From Sulfurimonas sp. (GTDB lineage: Bacteria > Campylobacterota > Campylobacteria > Campylobacterales > Sulfurimonadaceae): a DNA stretch of 43,972 nt. The stretch's first letter is position 1, and every line of letters begins with the position of its first letter. Positions 17,569 through 25,538 of the stretch are shown in pieces. Position numbers and translations under genes: made by a program. The stretch covers positions 1 through 43,972 of the forward strand of contig NZ_JAPHUF010000017.1 in the NCBI RefSeq assembly GCF_026196735.1, given 5' to 3'. The notes under the pieces were generated by a model. It saw only the letters and a list, made by a program, of their open reading frames with translations, searched no databases and was not told where the DNA came from.

Positions 17569-18791
17569 TAAAACTCCTCTTTTTGATGCTGCCTTTTCTT
17601 TTGGCGGCAGAGAGCCTGCAATCTATTTTAGAGTATGCTTATCAAAATAACAACAATATAAAATCTTCAAAATATATAAAAGAGTCAAAACTCCAAGAGG
17701 TCGAATCACAAAAGAGCGGCTATCTCCCTGCCGTAGATATCGGTGCCTCCTACACTAATACAAGTAATAGAACAGTTTTTCAGATAAAAGATGTCTATGC
17801 AGGATATGCCAGAGCAGAGTTTGATATTTATGACGGCGGAGCAAGATCGGCACTAGTGCAAAAAGCCAAAGATGAGTTCTCATCAAGCCTTCATGATGAA
17901 GAGAGTCTAAAACAAGAGCTCTCTTTGGAGATAGTCGGAGATTTTTACGCAATACTCAGTCTAAAAGCGAGCCTCAAAGCAAAAGAGGACGCTAAAAGAT
18001 CACTGCAAGAACAGCTTGAGAGAGTAAGGCAGTTTCGAGGCGCGGGACTGGCAACAGAGGATGACGTAGAGAGGCTTAGGGCATCTTATGAGAGAGCTCT
18101 TTATGAGATAGAGTCGCTTAAGTATAAGCTCCTTGAGCGTAAAAGCTCTCTGGAGCTAAAAGTCGGCAGAGAGATAGAGAGCTTTGATAACTCCTATTTT
18201 AAAGAGGCTGATATTGGCGATATTGAGACCCAAGATGCCGTAAAGTCGCTTATATACAAAGAGAGAGCGCTTAAAAAGAGCGCAGATGCCATTGAGAGCA
18301 TCTACTATCCAAACATAAAAGCCGAGGATGTCTATACGGTCTATGAGTATGGAGATATAGCCGAGGATCATTTTGCAAAGATAGATAAGCAAAACGTCTT
18401 TATGCTTACTCTCAATATGAGGATCTTTGACTATGGCGCTACAAGGGAGGCAAGAGAGTCCATGCTTCTGAGTGCTAAGGCTCTGAATGAGAAGATAAAA
18501 TATATGTCAAAAGAGCAGAAGCTCCGTTATAAGCTCTCCATCGACAGGATAAAGAGTGTAAAGGTTAAGATAAAGAGCGCAAAAAGTGCTTTGGTCGCCG
18601 CATCAAGCGCCTTTGAGACCATAAACGAGAAGTACAATGCAGGCTTGGTCGACTATGTTATCTATCTGGACGCGCTAAGTGCTAAAACAGATGCTACCTC
18701 CCTTTATGAGAGCTCATTGAATGAGTTGCAGACAGCATATGCCATGTACTACTTCTACAGCGGAAGAGATTTAGAGGAGTTTATAGAATGA
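17565..18791 (+). CDS. TolC-family outer-membrane efflux protein
   Basis: 408 residues. Signal peptide MIKLLFLMLPFLLAA, then a TolC-type duplicated helical-barrel sequence without an OmpA extension, unlike the 4793-6592 protein. Features: YLPAVDIGASYTNTSN (first beta strand), FDIYDGGARSALVQKAKDE, and the second repeat with FDYGATREARESM and YNAGLVDYVIYLDALSA. It overlaps ridA by 4 nt and the adaptor gene by 4 nt, so it is the outer-membrane component of the RND pump that follows. Compared with the secretion operon, this gene looks richer in G/C and uses codons such as GAG and AGC more freely. Confidence 0.9.
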   Translation: MIKLLFLMLPFLLAAESLQSILEYAYQNNNNIKSSKYIKESKLQEVESQKSGYLPAVDIGASYTNTSNRTVFQIKDVYAGYARAEFDIYDGGARSALVQKAKDEFSSSLHDEESLKQELSLEIVGDFYAILSLKASLKAKEDAKRSLQEQLERVRQFRGAGLATEDDVERLRASYERALYEIESLKYKLLERKSSLELKVGREIESFDNSYFKEADIGDIETQDAVKSLIYKERALKKSADAIESIYYPNIKAEDVYTVYEYGDIAEDHFAKIDKQNVFMLTLNMRIFDYGATREARESMLLSAKALNEKIKYMSKEQKLRYKLSIDRIKSVKVKIKSAKSALVAASSAFETINEKYNAGLVDYVIYLDALSAKTDATSLYESSLNELQTAYAMYYFYSGRDLEEFIE

Positions 18792-19534
18792 TGAAGATAT
18801 TTTTTGGCGTGCTTTTTAGCATCTTTAGCCTTAGTGCCGAGGATGTTTATGCAAACTTTTTCGTAGAGCCTCTTAAAGATGCGGCTTTGGCGTTTCATGC
18901 AGGCGGTATTGTCAAAGAGGTACGTGCAGAGGTCTCTAGCAGCGTTAAAAAAGGAGATTTGCTTGCGACTTTGGCAAACGATGATATAAAAGCGCTCTTG
19001 GATGTTGCAAAAGCAGAGTTGGCAAATGCGGAGGTTGAGTATAAGTATGCCGCAAGAGATTATGAGAGACAACAAAAAGTCCGCCATCTGATCGATGAAG
19101 CAAGGTTTGATATCTACGCTCTTGCCTATGAGAAGTCAAAATCAGCTTTAGAGCTTGCAAAAGCAAATCTTGCCTACCAAGAGGCGCTTTATAAAAAAAC
19201 CATGCTTTATGCTCCCTTTGACGGTGTTATATATGAAAAGAGCGTAGAAACTGGGGATGTCGTGACCGAGATGTCGCCAAAGGTCATCTTAAAACTCCAA
19301 AGCATAGAAAAACAGAAGCTTGTTTTGGAGTTTGACCAGAAGTATTGGCAGGATGTAAAGATAGGAGAGAGTTTCAGATACAAGGTTGACGGGGATGAGA
19401 AAGAGCACAGAGGCATTATTTCAAAACTCTACCCGCAGGTAGACAAACAGAGCAGAAAACTACGCGCTGAGGTCGAGGTAAAGGGTTTTGCCACAGGACT
19501 CTTCGGTGACGGCTATATTGAAACTAAAAAGTAG
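18788..19534 (+). CDS. Short RND efflux periplasmic adaptor (HlyD/AcrA-like)
   Basis: 248 residues, well below the 350-400 usual for AcrA-type adaptors. Signal peptide (MMKIFFGVLFSIFSLSAED); lipoyl half GGIVKEVRAEVSSSVKKGDLLATL; a short coiled-coil (about 70-125); second half KTMLYAPFDGVIYEKSVETGDVV; then a beta-barrel domain ending with LRAEVEVKGFATGLFGDGYI. The full membrane-proximal domain appears to be missing, but no frameshift is visible, so this is a short adaptor as in other small RND systems. It links the TolC protein (4 nt overlap) and the RND permease (6 nt gap). Confidence 0.85.
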   Translation: MMKIFFGVLFSIFSLSAEDVYANFFVEPLKDAALAFHAGGIVKEVRAEVSSSVKKGDLLATLANDDIKALLDVAKAELANAEVEYKYAARDYERQQKVRHLIDEARFDIYALAYEKSKSALELAKANLAYQEALYKKTMLYAPFDGVIYEKSVETGDVVTEMSPKVILKLQSIEKQKLVLEFDQKYWQDVKIGESFRYKVDGDEKEHRGIISKLYPQVDKQSRKLRAEVEVKGFATGLFGDGYIETKK

Positions 19535-19540
19535 CATGAC

Positions 19541-22500
19541 ATGTATAAACTAGCCATAAAAAGACCGATCGCGACTCTTATGTATGTAGTTACATTGGTG
19601 ATATTCGGCTTTATGAGCTACAAGTCAATGCCCTCGGCACTCTTTCCAAATGTCGATTTTCCAATAGTTACAATCCAGACAAACTATCCGGGTGCCGAAG
19701 CGGGCACGATAGAGTCGCAGGTCACCGATAAGATAGAGGATGCCATATCGAGGATCGGCGGAATAGACAGCATAATATCAAGCAGCAGCGACGGTGTGAG
19801 CGTAGTCACGGTAAAGTTTTTTCTAGAGCGTGATATTGATGAAGCGACAAATGACGTAAGAGACAAGGTCTCAGCCGTAAAACTACCAAATGATGCGCAG
19901 ACTCCGCTTGTAAGCAAGCTGGATATCGGCTCAGCGCCCATTATCAACATATTTTTAACCGCAAAGGGCGATACTCTTCAAAATCTTATGCTCTTTGCTG
20001 ATGAGAAAGTAAAACCCTCCGTTCAAAAGATAAACGGTGTGGGTGCGATCAATATCGTCGGCTACAAAGATAGAGAGATCAAGATATTTCCAAATACAAA
20101 AGAGTTGAACAAATACGCTATAACTATCTCGGAGCTAAACTCGGCGGTAGCCAGAGAGAATGTAAAGATAGGAGGTGCAAAGCTTATAACAAAAGAGCAG
20201 GAGCTTACACTTAAAACAAAAGCGGATGCGCTAAGCATTGAAGAGCTAAAGAACATAAAGATAAAAGACAACATTAGATTAAGAGATATCGCCGAGGTCA
20301 AAGACTCTCTAAGCGATGCAAAAAGCTACGCTTCGTACAACGGTGTGGAGGGTGTTATGCTTGAGGTTCAAAAGATCTCGGGTACAAATACTCTCGGCAT
20401 TGTAGAGCGCGTAAAAAGTGTAGTTCCGCAGCTTGAAGCAATGGCTGCAGATAGATTTGAGGTAAAGGTTTTAAATGACACCTCGCCATTTATCGTCAAC
20501 TCATTAAAAGATGTAGAGTTTGACCTTATATACGGTGCGATCTTAGCCGCGGTCATAGTTTTTGTCTTTTTAAGAAATTTCACAATCACCTTTGTCTCTG
20601 CCCTCTCCATACCATCCTCTATTTTAGGCACTTTTGCGCTTATGAACTACATGGGATTCGATCTCAACAAAATGACTCTTATCGGGCTTACACTTGCAAT
20701 AGGCATCATTATAGATGACGCTATCGTGGTTATTGAAAACATCTACAAAAAGATGGAAGCTGGCATGAGCAAGTTTGAGGCGGCTTACGAGGGTACAAAA
20801 GAGATGGCTTTTACCATTTTGGCTATCTCTGCAATGCTTTTGGCGGTCTTTATCCCAGTCTCGTTCATGAGCGGCATAGTAGGCAAGTTTTTCGAGAGCT
20901 TTGCCATGACCGTCGGGTTTGCCATCATCATCTCCTACACGATTGCTCTTAGTTTCATCCCGAGTCTGAGTGCGAGGGTTTTAAAGGGAGGCGAGAGCAG
21001 GTTCTATGACATGACGGAGCCTATTTTCAGATCTCTGGAGCGCATCTATGAGGCGATGCTCAAAATTGTTCTCAGGTTTAAAACGATTACCCTGATCTTT
21101 ATGTTTATACTCTTTTTTGGTTCGCTCTCTCTCTTTCCAAAGATCGGTATGGATTTCATACCAAAAGAGGATAAGTCTGAGTTTGAGATAAAGATAAAAG
21201 CAGATGCCGGAATCTCGCTTGAAGAGATGGTTAAAAAATCCAAAAAGGTGGAGGAGTTGGTGCGAGCAAATCCTCATGTGGAGTACACGACCTTAAATGT
21301 AGGGTACAACACAAACCAAGAGAAGCATAAAGCGCTCATATATGTAAAACTAAGCGCAAAAGATAAAAGAGAGCAGAGCCAAGAGGAGATTATTCAGGAT
21401 CTTAGGCAGAAGCTTGAGCTCTTTAAAAAGGATATGTTTATAACCGCTTCGGCAATTCCCGACATAAAAGGCGCAGGCGTATCGGTTCCTTATCAGATAG
21501 TTTTAAAGTCCGACTCGTTTGAAGATTTGCAGAGTGCGAAGAAAAATCTTGTTGAGTATCTCTCAAAAAAAGAGGGGTTTGTTGATATTGACACGGATTT
21601 GGATGAGCCAAAACCGCAGATAGATATAAATATTTTAAGAGAAAATGCTTCTAGCCTTGGCGTTTCAGCATCGGATATAGCAGAGGCGATAGCAATAGCC
21701 TTCTCAAGCGATTTGGAGATCTCATATTTTGAAGAGGATGGAAAACAGTACAATATCACGCTGAGATTTAGCGATGAAGAGAGAGTCTCTTTGGATGATG
21801 TCAAAAAACTTCAAGTCAGATCAAAAGAGGGCAGGCTCGTCTATCTTGATGGCTTGGTTACTTTTACAAAGAGCCAAACGTTTGCGACGATAAATCACTT
21901 TGACAGAGAAAGGGAAGTCACTATTTTTGCAGACCTTTTCGGACTAGATCTCGGCGGCGCGGTCTCCTACACTGAAGAGGAGATTGAAAAACTGTTGCCA
22001 AAAGGGGTGACATATAGATTTACGGGATTTGCCGAAGAGATGGTGAAGACGGCGGATGCTTTTGCGGCTGCAATAGCCTTGAGTGTTATTTTGATGTTTA
22101 TTATTTTGGCGATTTTGTATGAGTCGCTTATTCAGCCCATTATCATAATGGTCGCGCTCCCTCTTAGCATAATCGGCGTCATGCTCGCACTCTACATGTC
22201 GGGGCTGCAGTTTAGTCTTTTTGTTATGATCGGGTTTATGCTTCTGATGGGAATGGTTGGAAAAAATGCGGTCTTGCTTGTTGATTTTGCAAACCATGCG
22301 GTGCAAAACGGCAAAAATGCGGATGAGGCACTTATAGAAGCGGGAGAGAAGAGACTTCGCCCGATACTGATGACCACCATTGCGATGGTCTTTGCCATGC
22401 TTCCGCTCGCAATTGGAGAGGGTCTTGGTAGCGAGACAAAAGCGCCGATGGCAATCTCAATCATCGGAGGACTTTTAAGCTCAATGGTTCTCACTCTTCT

Positions 22501-22585
22501 TGTCGTACCGGTTATATACAGGGTTATAGCTCCGCTGGATTTGTGGTTAAAGAAGTTTTATGAGAGAAGAGTAGAACTTAAGTAG
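19541..22585 (+). CDS. RND efflux permease (AcrB/MdtB-like, HAE-1 type)
   Basis: 1014 residues, normal RND length with 12 predicted spans in two homologous halves. TM1 follows AIKRPIATLMYVV; porter domain sequences ALFPNVDFPIVTIQTNYPGA and FFLERDIDEATNDVRDKVS are typical. TM4 carries the proton-relay Asp pair in LAIGIIIDDAIVVIENIY, and TM10 has MVGKNAVLLVDFAN. Absence of heavy-metal CusA motifs suggests a drug, bile or solvent exporter. Third gene of the efflux set after the adaptor; only 70 bp precede the TetR gene. Sampled lines reach about 50% G+C, against about 35-42% in nearby genes. Confidence 0.93.
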   Translation: MYKLAIKRPIATLMYVVTLVIFGFMSYKSMPSALFPNVDFPIVTIQTNYPGAEAGTIESQVTDKIEDAISRIGGIDSIISSSSDGVSVVTVKFFLERDIDEATNDVRDKVSAVKLPNDAQTPLVSKLDIGSAPIINIFLTAKGDTLQNLMLFADEKVKPSVQKINGVGAINIVGYKDREIKIFPNTKELNKYAITISELNSAVARENVKIGGAKLITKEQELTLKTKADALSIEELKNIKIKDNIRLRDIAEVKDSLSDAKSYASYNGVEGVMLEVQKISGTNTLGIVERVKSVVPQLEAMAADRFEVKVLNDTSPFIVNSLKDVEFDLIYGAILAAVIVFVFLRNFTITFVSALSIPSSILGTFALMNYMGFDLNKMTLIGLTLAIGIIIDDAIVVIENIYKKMEAGMSKFEAAYEGTKEMAFTILAISAMLLAVFIPVSFMSGIVGKFFESFAMTVGFAIIISYTIALSFIPSLSARVLKGGESRFYDMTEPIFRSLERIYEAMLKIVLRFKTITLIFMFILFFGSLSLFPKIGMDFIPKEDKSEFEIKIKADAGISLEEMVKKSKKVEELVRANPHVEYTTLNVGYNTNQEKHKALIYVKLSAKDKREQSQEEIIQDLRQKLELFKKDMFITASAIPDIKGAGVSVPYQIVLKSDSFEDLQSAKKNLVEYLSKKEGFVDIDTDLDEPKPQIDINILRENASSLGVSASDIAEAIAIAFSSDLEISYFEEDGKQYNITLRFSDEERVSLDDVKKLQVRSKEGRLVYLDGLVTFTKSQTFATINHFDREREVTIFADLFGLDLGGAVSYTEEEIEKLLPKGVTYRFTGFAEEMVKTADAFAAAIALSVILMFIILAILYESLIQPIIIMVALPLSIIGVMLALYMSGLQFSLFVMIGFMLLMGMVGKNAVLLVDFANHAVQNGKNADEALIEAGEKRLRPILMTTIAMVFAMLPLAIGEGLGSETKAPMAISIIGGLLSSMVLTLLVVPVIYRVIAPLDLWLKKFYERRVELK

Positions 22586-22597
22586 CAGATGATGCAG

Positions 22598-22625
22598 TTG
22601 AATTGAGAAGGCTTTATAGTATAAT
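22598..22625 (+). promoter_or_regulatory. Putative promoter of the TetR/cytoplasmic hydrogenase operon
   Basis: TTGAAT (22598-22603) and TATAAT (22620-22625) are separated by 16 bp, one of the best sigma-70-type promoters in the window. It indicates that the TetR gene starts a new transcript separate from the RND operon. No TGAAT-N4-ATTCA palindrome is present here. Confidence 0.5.
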
Positions 22626-22655
22626 TTTGTTACGCAAAGATAGTAGGAGAGTATT

Positions 22656-23246
22656 TTGTTAGATAAAAAGCAGTTAAAAAAAGAGCAGATAATACAAGCG
22701 GCTCTAGAATTATTTGCCTCAAAAGGGTTTTATAGCACTACAATCCCCGACATTGCCCTTTCGCTAAAGATGAGTGTAGGCAACATGTATAACTACTTTA
22801 AATCTAAAGATGTTTTAGCGATAGAAATCATCAAATATATCTCTGCTTATTTAGGCGAAAAGTTAAAAGAGATAAATGAAGAAGAGATATCCACTAAAGA
22901 AAAAACAAGAAGAATAGTAGAGATGTATTTTAAAACAGCCTCTTTAAAACCTGAGATGATAGACTACTTTTTAAGAATATATCTCTCAAACCGTGAGGTT
23001 TTTAAAGAGAGCTGTGAGGGAATGCTCTGCGTAAATGAATTTGTTACAGAGATAATGATTTACTTTGAAGAGGGCGTTAAATGCGGAGATTTGAGAGAAC
23101 AGGATTTTTTCAGCGCATTTGGCCTCTTTATGGGCTATTTAGGCGGTATGGTTTTCTTAAAAGGTGAAAATATTTTGCCCAACGATTTAAACGACTATGT
23201 AGATGATATATCGTTTAATATCTACAAAACACTCAGCACAGAGTAG
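22656..23246 (+). CDS. TetR/AcrR-family transcriptional regulator, candidate hydrogenase-island regulator
   Basis: 196 residues. The N-terminal TetR helix-turn-helix (about 8-55: IIQAALELFASKGFYSTTIPDIA, then MSVGNMYNYFKSKD) is intact; the C-terminal ligand and dimerisation part is not recognisable to a specific subgroup and contains two Cys (ESCEGMLC). Start TTG at 22656, with GGAGAG upstream. It lies 70 bp after the RND permease and 2 bp before the small subunit of the cytoplasmic hydrogenase. By position it could control either, but a TetR-like palindrome was found only upstream of hydA and of the nickel permease/hyp operon. Its effector is unknown. Confidence 0.85.
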   Translation: MLDKKQLKKEQIIQAALELFASKGFYSTTIPDIALSLKMSVGNMYNYFKSKDVLAIEIIKYISAYLGEKLKEINEEEISTKEKTRRIVEMYFKTASLKPEMIDYFLRIYLSNREVFKESCEGMLCVNEFVTEIMIYFEEGVKCGDLREQDFFSAFGLFMGYLGGMVFLKGENILPNDLNDYVDDISFNIYKTLSTE

Positions 23247-23248
23247 TT

Positions 23249-24130
23249 ATGAAAAAGAAAATGAGAGTATTATGGCTTAGCGCAATCGCTTGCAACGGCA
23301 ATACTCACTCATTTTTAAACTATCCGTACATGGAACAATTTTTAGATGATTTTGAGTTTATTTATCATCCCGTTATAGATTCTGAATATTCTCTTGAAGA
23401 TATAGTCTCAAAAGAGATTGCATGTGATATTTTGCTAATAGAAGGCGCAATCTCCAAAGAGTTTAAAAGAGCCGACGTGTCGGTTGTGGAAATAATCGAA
23501 AAATATTCCAAAATAGTTAAAAAAATAGTTACAGTCGGTACATGTGCAACTTTTGGCGGTATCTTTAGAGAAAGCGGTTATGAAGAGACTTCAGGTCTGC
23601 ATTTTGACCAAGAAGAACCGCTAAAAACACATCAAGATTTGCTGGATAAAACCATCTCGGTTTCAGGGTGTCCCGTTCATCCCGAAGTTTTGGTAAACAC
23701 TCTTTATGCAATCAAAAAAAGCGTCGCGTTAAAACTGGATAATTTTCTTAGACCAAAAGAGTTTTACGCTTATACCGTCCATAACGGCTGTACGAGAAAC
23801 GAATATTTTGAGTATAAAGTAGATAATCACCGTTTTGGAGAACTAGAGGGGTGTATGTTTTACGACCACGGCTGTCAAGCGCCCTTTACCCACGGAAGCT
23901 GTAACAAAATACTGTGGAATGAAGTAAACTCAAAAACAAGAGCGGGACTTCCTTGCATGGGTTGTACAGAACCTGCCTTTCCAAGACAAAATCTCTTCAG
24001 TACGAAAAAAAATATGGCAATACCAGAAAATCTCCCCGTTGGTGTGGGTAAAAGAGTCTATCTTACTCTCGCAGGTATTTCAAAAGCATTTAAAATTGAT
24101 AGACTAGAAAAGAAGCTCTTTGATGATTAA
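23249..24130 (+). CDS. Cytoplasmic [NiFe] hydrogenase small subunit, group 2-like (HupS/HupU-like)
   Basis: 293 residues. No Tat signal and no C-terminal membrane anchor, so cytoplasmic. The proximal-cluster motif, normally CxGC, is CNGN here (C15, N18), as in cyanobacterial HupS. Further ligands: VGTCATFGG, SGCPVHPEV, the distal-cluster VHNGCTRNEYF (His-x2-Cys), GCMFYDHGCQAPF and GLPCMGCTEPAFP. Three clusters are therefore likely, with one unusual ligand. The gene follows TetR by 2 bp and overlaps the large subunit by 8 bp. Either an H2 sensor or a soluble uptake enzyme feeding a cytoplasmic carrier (Aquifex-type group 2d); no PAS kinase partner is nearby. Confidence 0.85.
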   Translation: MKKKMRVLWLSAIACNGNTHSFLNYPYMEQFLDDFEFIYHPVIDSEYSLEDIVSKEIACDILLIEGAISKEFKRADVSVVEIIEKYSKIVKKIVTVGTCATFGGIFRESGYEETSGLHFDQEEPLKTHQDLLDKTISVSGCPVHPEVLVNTLYAIKKSVALKLDNFLRPKEFYAYTVHNGCTRNEYFEYKVDNHRFGELEGCMFYDHGCQAPFTHGSCNKILWNEVNSKTRAGLPCMGCTEPAFPRQNLFSTKKNMAIPENLPVGVGKRVYLTLAGISKAFKIDRLEKKLFDD

Positions 24131-25382
24131 ACTAATAGAGAAGATAGAGGGCGAGGCGAAACTCAACTTTAATTTTAAAGAGGGCAGGATTGATTTTGTT
24201 GATATAGAGTTTATGTCAACGAGAAATATTGAAAATATTTTAAGAGGCAAAAATGCTTTTGATGCACTTGTCATAAATCCCAGAGTCTGCGGAATCTGCG
24301 GACATGCCCACTTAATAGCTACAGTTCAAGCCTTAGAGAGCTGCTATAGTAATTTGAAGCTTTCAAACAAGGCGAAGATTATAAGGGAGTTGACTCTTAA
24401 TTTCGAGCTTATCCAAAACCACTTTAAATGGTTTTATCTCACAATGCTGCCGCTGTTCGGACATAAGCAAGAGATTTTAAAAGCTACCTATCCGTCTCAG
24501 CTTATGGGAAAAGCCATTGCAATATTCGGCGGGCAGTATCCTCATACCTCTTATGCAGTTGTCGGCGGAGTGGTTTGTGAAATAACGCAGATGGATATCG
24601 TAAAACTAGAGCACTATATATCTCAGACTTCTAAGTTCGTAGAAGAGAATCTGGTAAAAACAGATAGTGAGATTTTTTTAACATGTAAGGATGCAGATGC
24701 TCTTTTGGATTATGAGGGAGATTTGCCCGACATACTAAGAGAGATAAAAAAAGAGGGGTTTTTAGAGCATGGAAAAAGCTATGACAGATTTATCTCTTTT
24801 GGAGAGAACAGCTACTTTAAAAAGGGCAAATCGCTAAAGGCAAAAGTAACTCATAATATCTCCGTATTACATGTCAAAGAGTCTGAAATGCCTTCATCGT
24901 TTGCAAAAAACGTAAGCTTTAAAGATAAGTATTATGAAGTAGGTCCGCTTGCCCGCGCCATGGTGAACAAAACTCCGCTTATAGCAGATGCCCATAAAAA
25001 ATACGGCGACAGTATCTTTAGCAGAATACTGGCAAGGGTTTGTGAAATATCTCAACTTTTACAACACTCAAAAGAGTTGATTAAAGATTTGGATTTGAGT
25101 GAAAAGTCATATATTGAACCCTCAATTGATATATCAAAACTAAGTTCCAGCGGATATTCTGCCGTAGAAGCTGCGCGCGGCACGCTTATTCATAAAGTTG
25201 AGATAGAAAACGGAATGATAAAAAACTATGAGATTATCACGCCGACACAATGGAACTTAAGTGGCGGAACAAAAGATAAACAGGGAGTTTCGCAAAAAGC
25301 CATGATTGGTTTAAGCGATGTTAAAACTGCCGAACTTGTTTTTAAATCGTTTGATGTCTGCTCAGTTTGTACTACCCATTAA
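24123..25382 (+). CDS. Cytoplasmic [NiFe] hydrogenase large subunit, group 2-like, without maturation peptide
   Basis: 419 residues from the ATG at 24123 (a TTG one codon earlier is less likely). The N-terminal nickel ligands are in RVCGICGHAH (about 54-63) and the C-terminal ones in DVCSVCTTH (411-419). The protein stops directly after the final His, so there is no C-terminal extension for an endopeptidase to remove, as in sensory HoxC/HupV. The usual DPC is DVC. About 150 residues shorter than HydB. Overlaps the small subunit gene by 8 nt. The stop is followed by a long A run, but that lies after the TAA, so the end is not an indel artefact. Confidence 0.87.
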   Translation: MIKLIEKIEGEAKLNFNFKEGRIDFVDIEFMSTRNIENILRGKNAFDALVINPRVCGICGHAHLIATVQALESCYSNLKLSNKAKIIRELTLNFELIQNHFKWFYLTMLPLFGHKQEILKATYPSQLMGKAIAIFGGQYPHTSYAVVGGVVCEITQMDIVKLEHYISQTSKFVEENLVKTDSEIFLTCKDADALLDYEGDLPDILREIKKEGFLEHGKSYDRFISFGENSYFKKGKSLKAKVTHNISVLHVKESEMPSSFAKNVSFKDKYYEVGPLARAMVNKTPLIADAHKKYGDSIFSRILARVCEISQLLQHSKELIKDLDLSEKSYIEPSIDISKLSSSGYSAVEAARGTLIHKVEIENGMIKNYEIITPTQWNLSGGTKDKQGVSQKAMIGLSDVKTAELVFKSFDVCSVCTTH

Positions 25383-25487
25383 AAAAAAAATATAATCTTT
25401 TTTTAAGCCAAGAAGAGTATATTTGTATAAATAATAGTTATATGAACTAGATTAATTTTAGTTTAAGTTTTTTTCATATACTATTAC

Positions 25488-25501
25488 TGAATGAATATTC
25501 A
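25488..25501 (+). promoter_or_regulatory. TGAAT-N4-ATTCA palindrome (putative TetR operator) at the hyd promoter
   Basis: TGAAT-GAAT-ATTCA; the inner 14 bp AATGAATATTCATT (25490-25503) is perfectly self-complementary, and a further TGAAT half-site follows at 25507. It lies where a -35 box would be for the TATAAT at 25511, so a bound protein would block RNA polymerase. The same pattern recurs at 33668-33681. Confidence 0.6.
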
Positions 25502-25510
25502 TTTTTTGAA

Positions 25511-25516
25511 TATAAT
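25511..25516 (+). promoter_or_regulatory. Putative -10 box of the hydABCDE-hypF operon
   Basis: TATAAT, 22 bp before the hydA ATG at 25539, in the 156 bp AT-rich gap between the two hydrogenases. The position of the -35 region is occupied by the palindrome at 25488-25501. Confidence 0.5.
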
Positions 25517-25538
25517 TAAAATTGAATGGGAGTATATC

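Noticed and set aside
25491-25538. Longer hydA start at the ATG at 25491
   Set aside because: The additional codons cover the palindrome and the TATAAT box, and GGGAG correctly serves the ATG at 25539.
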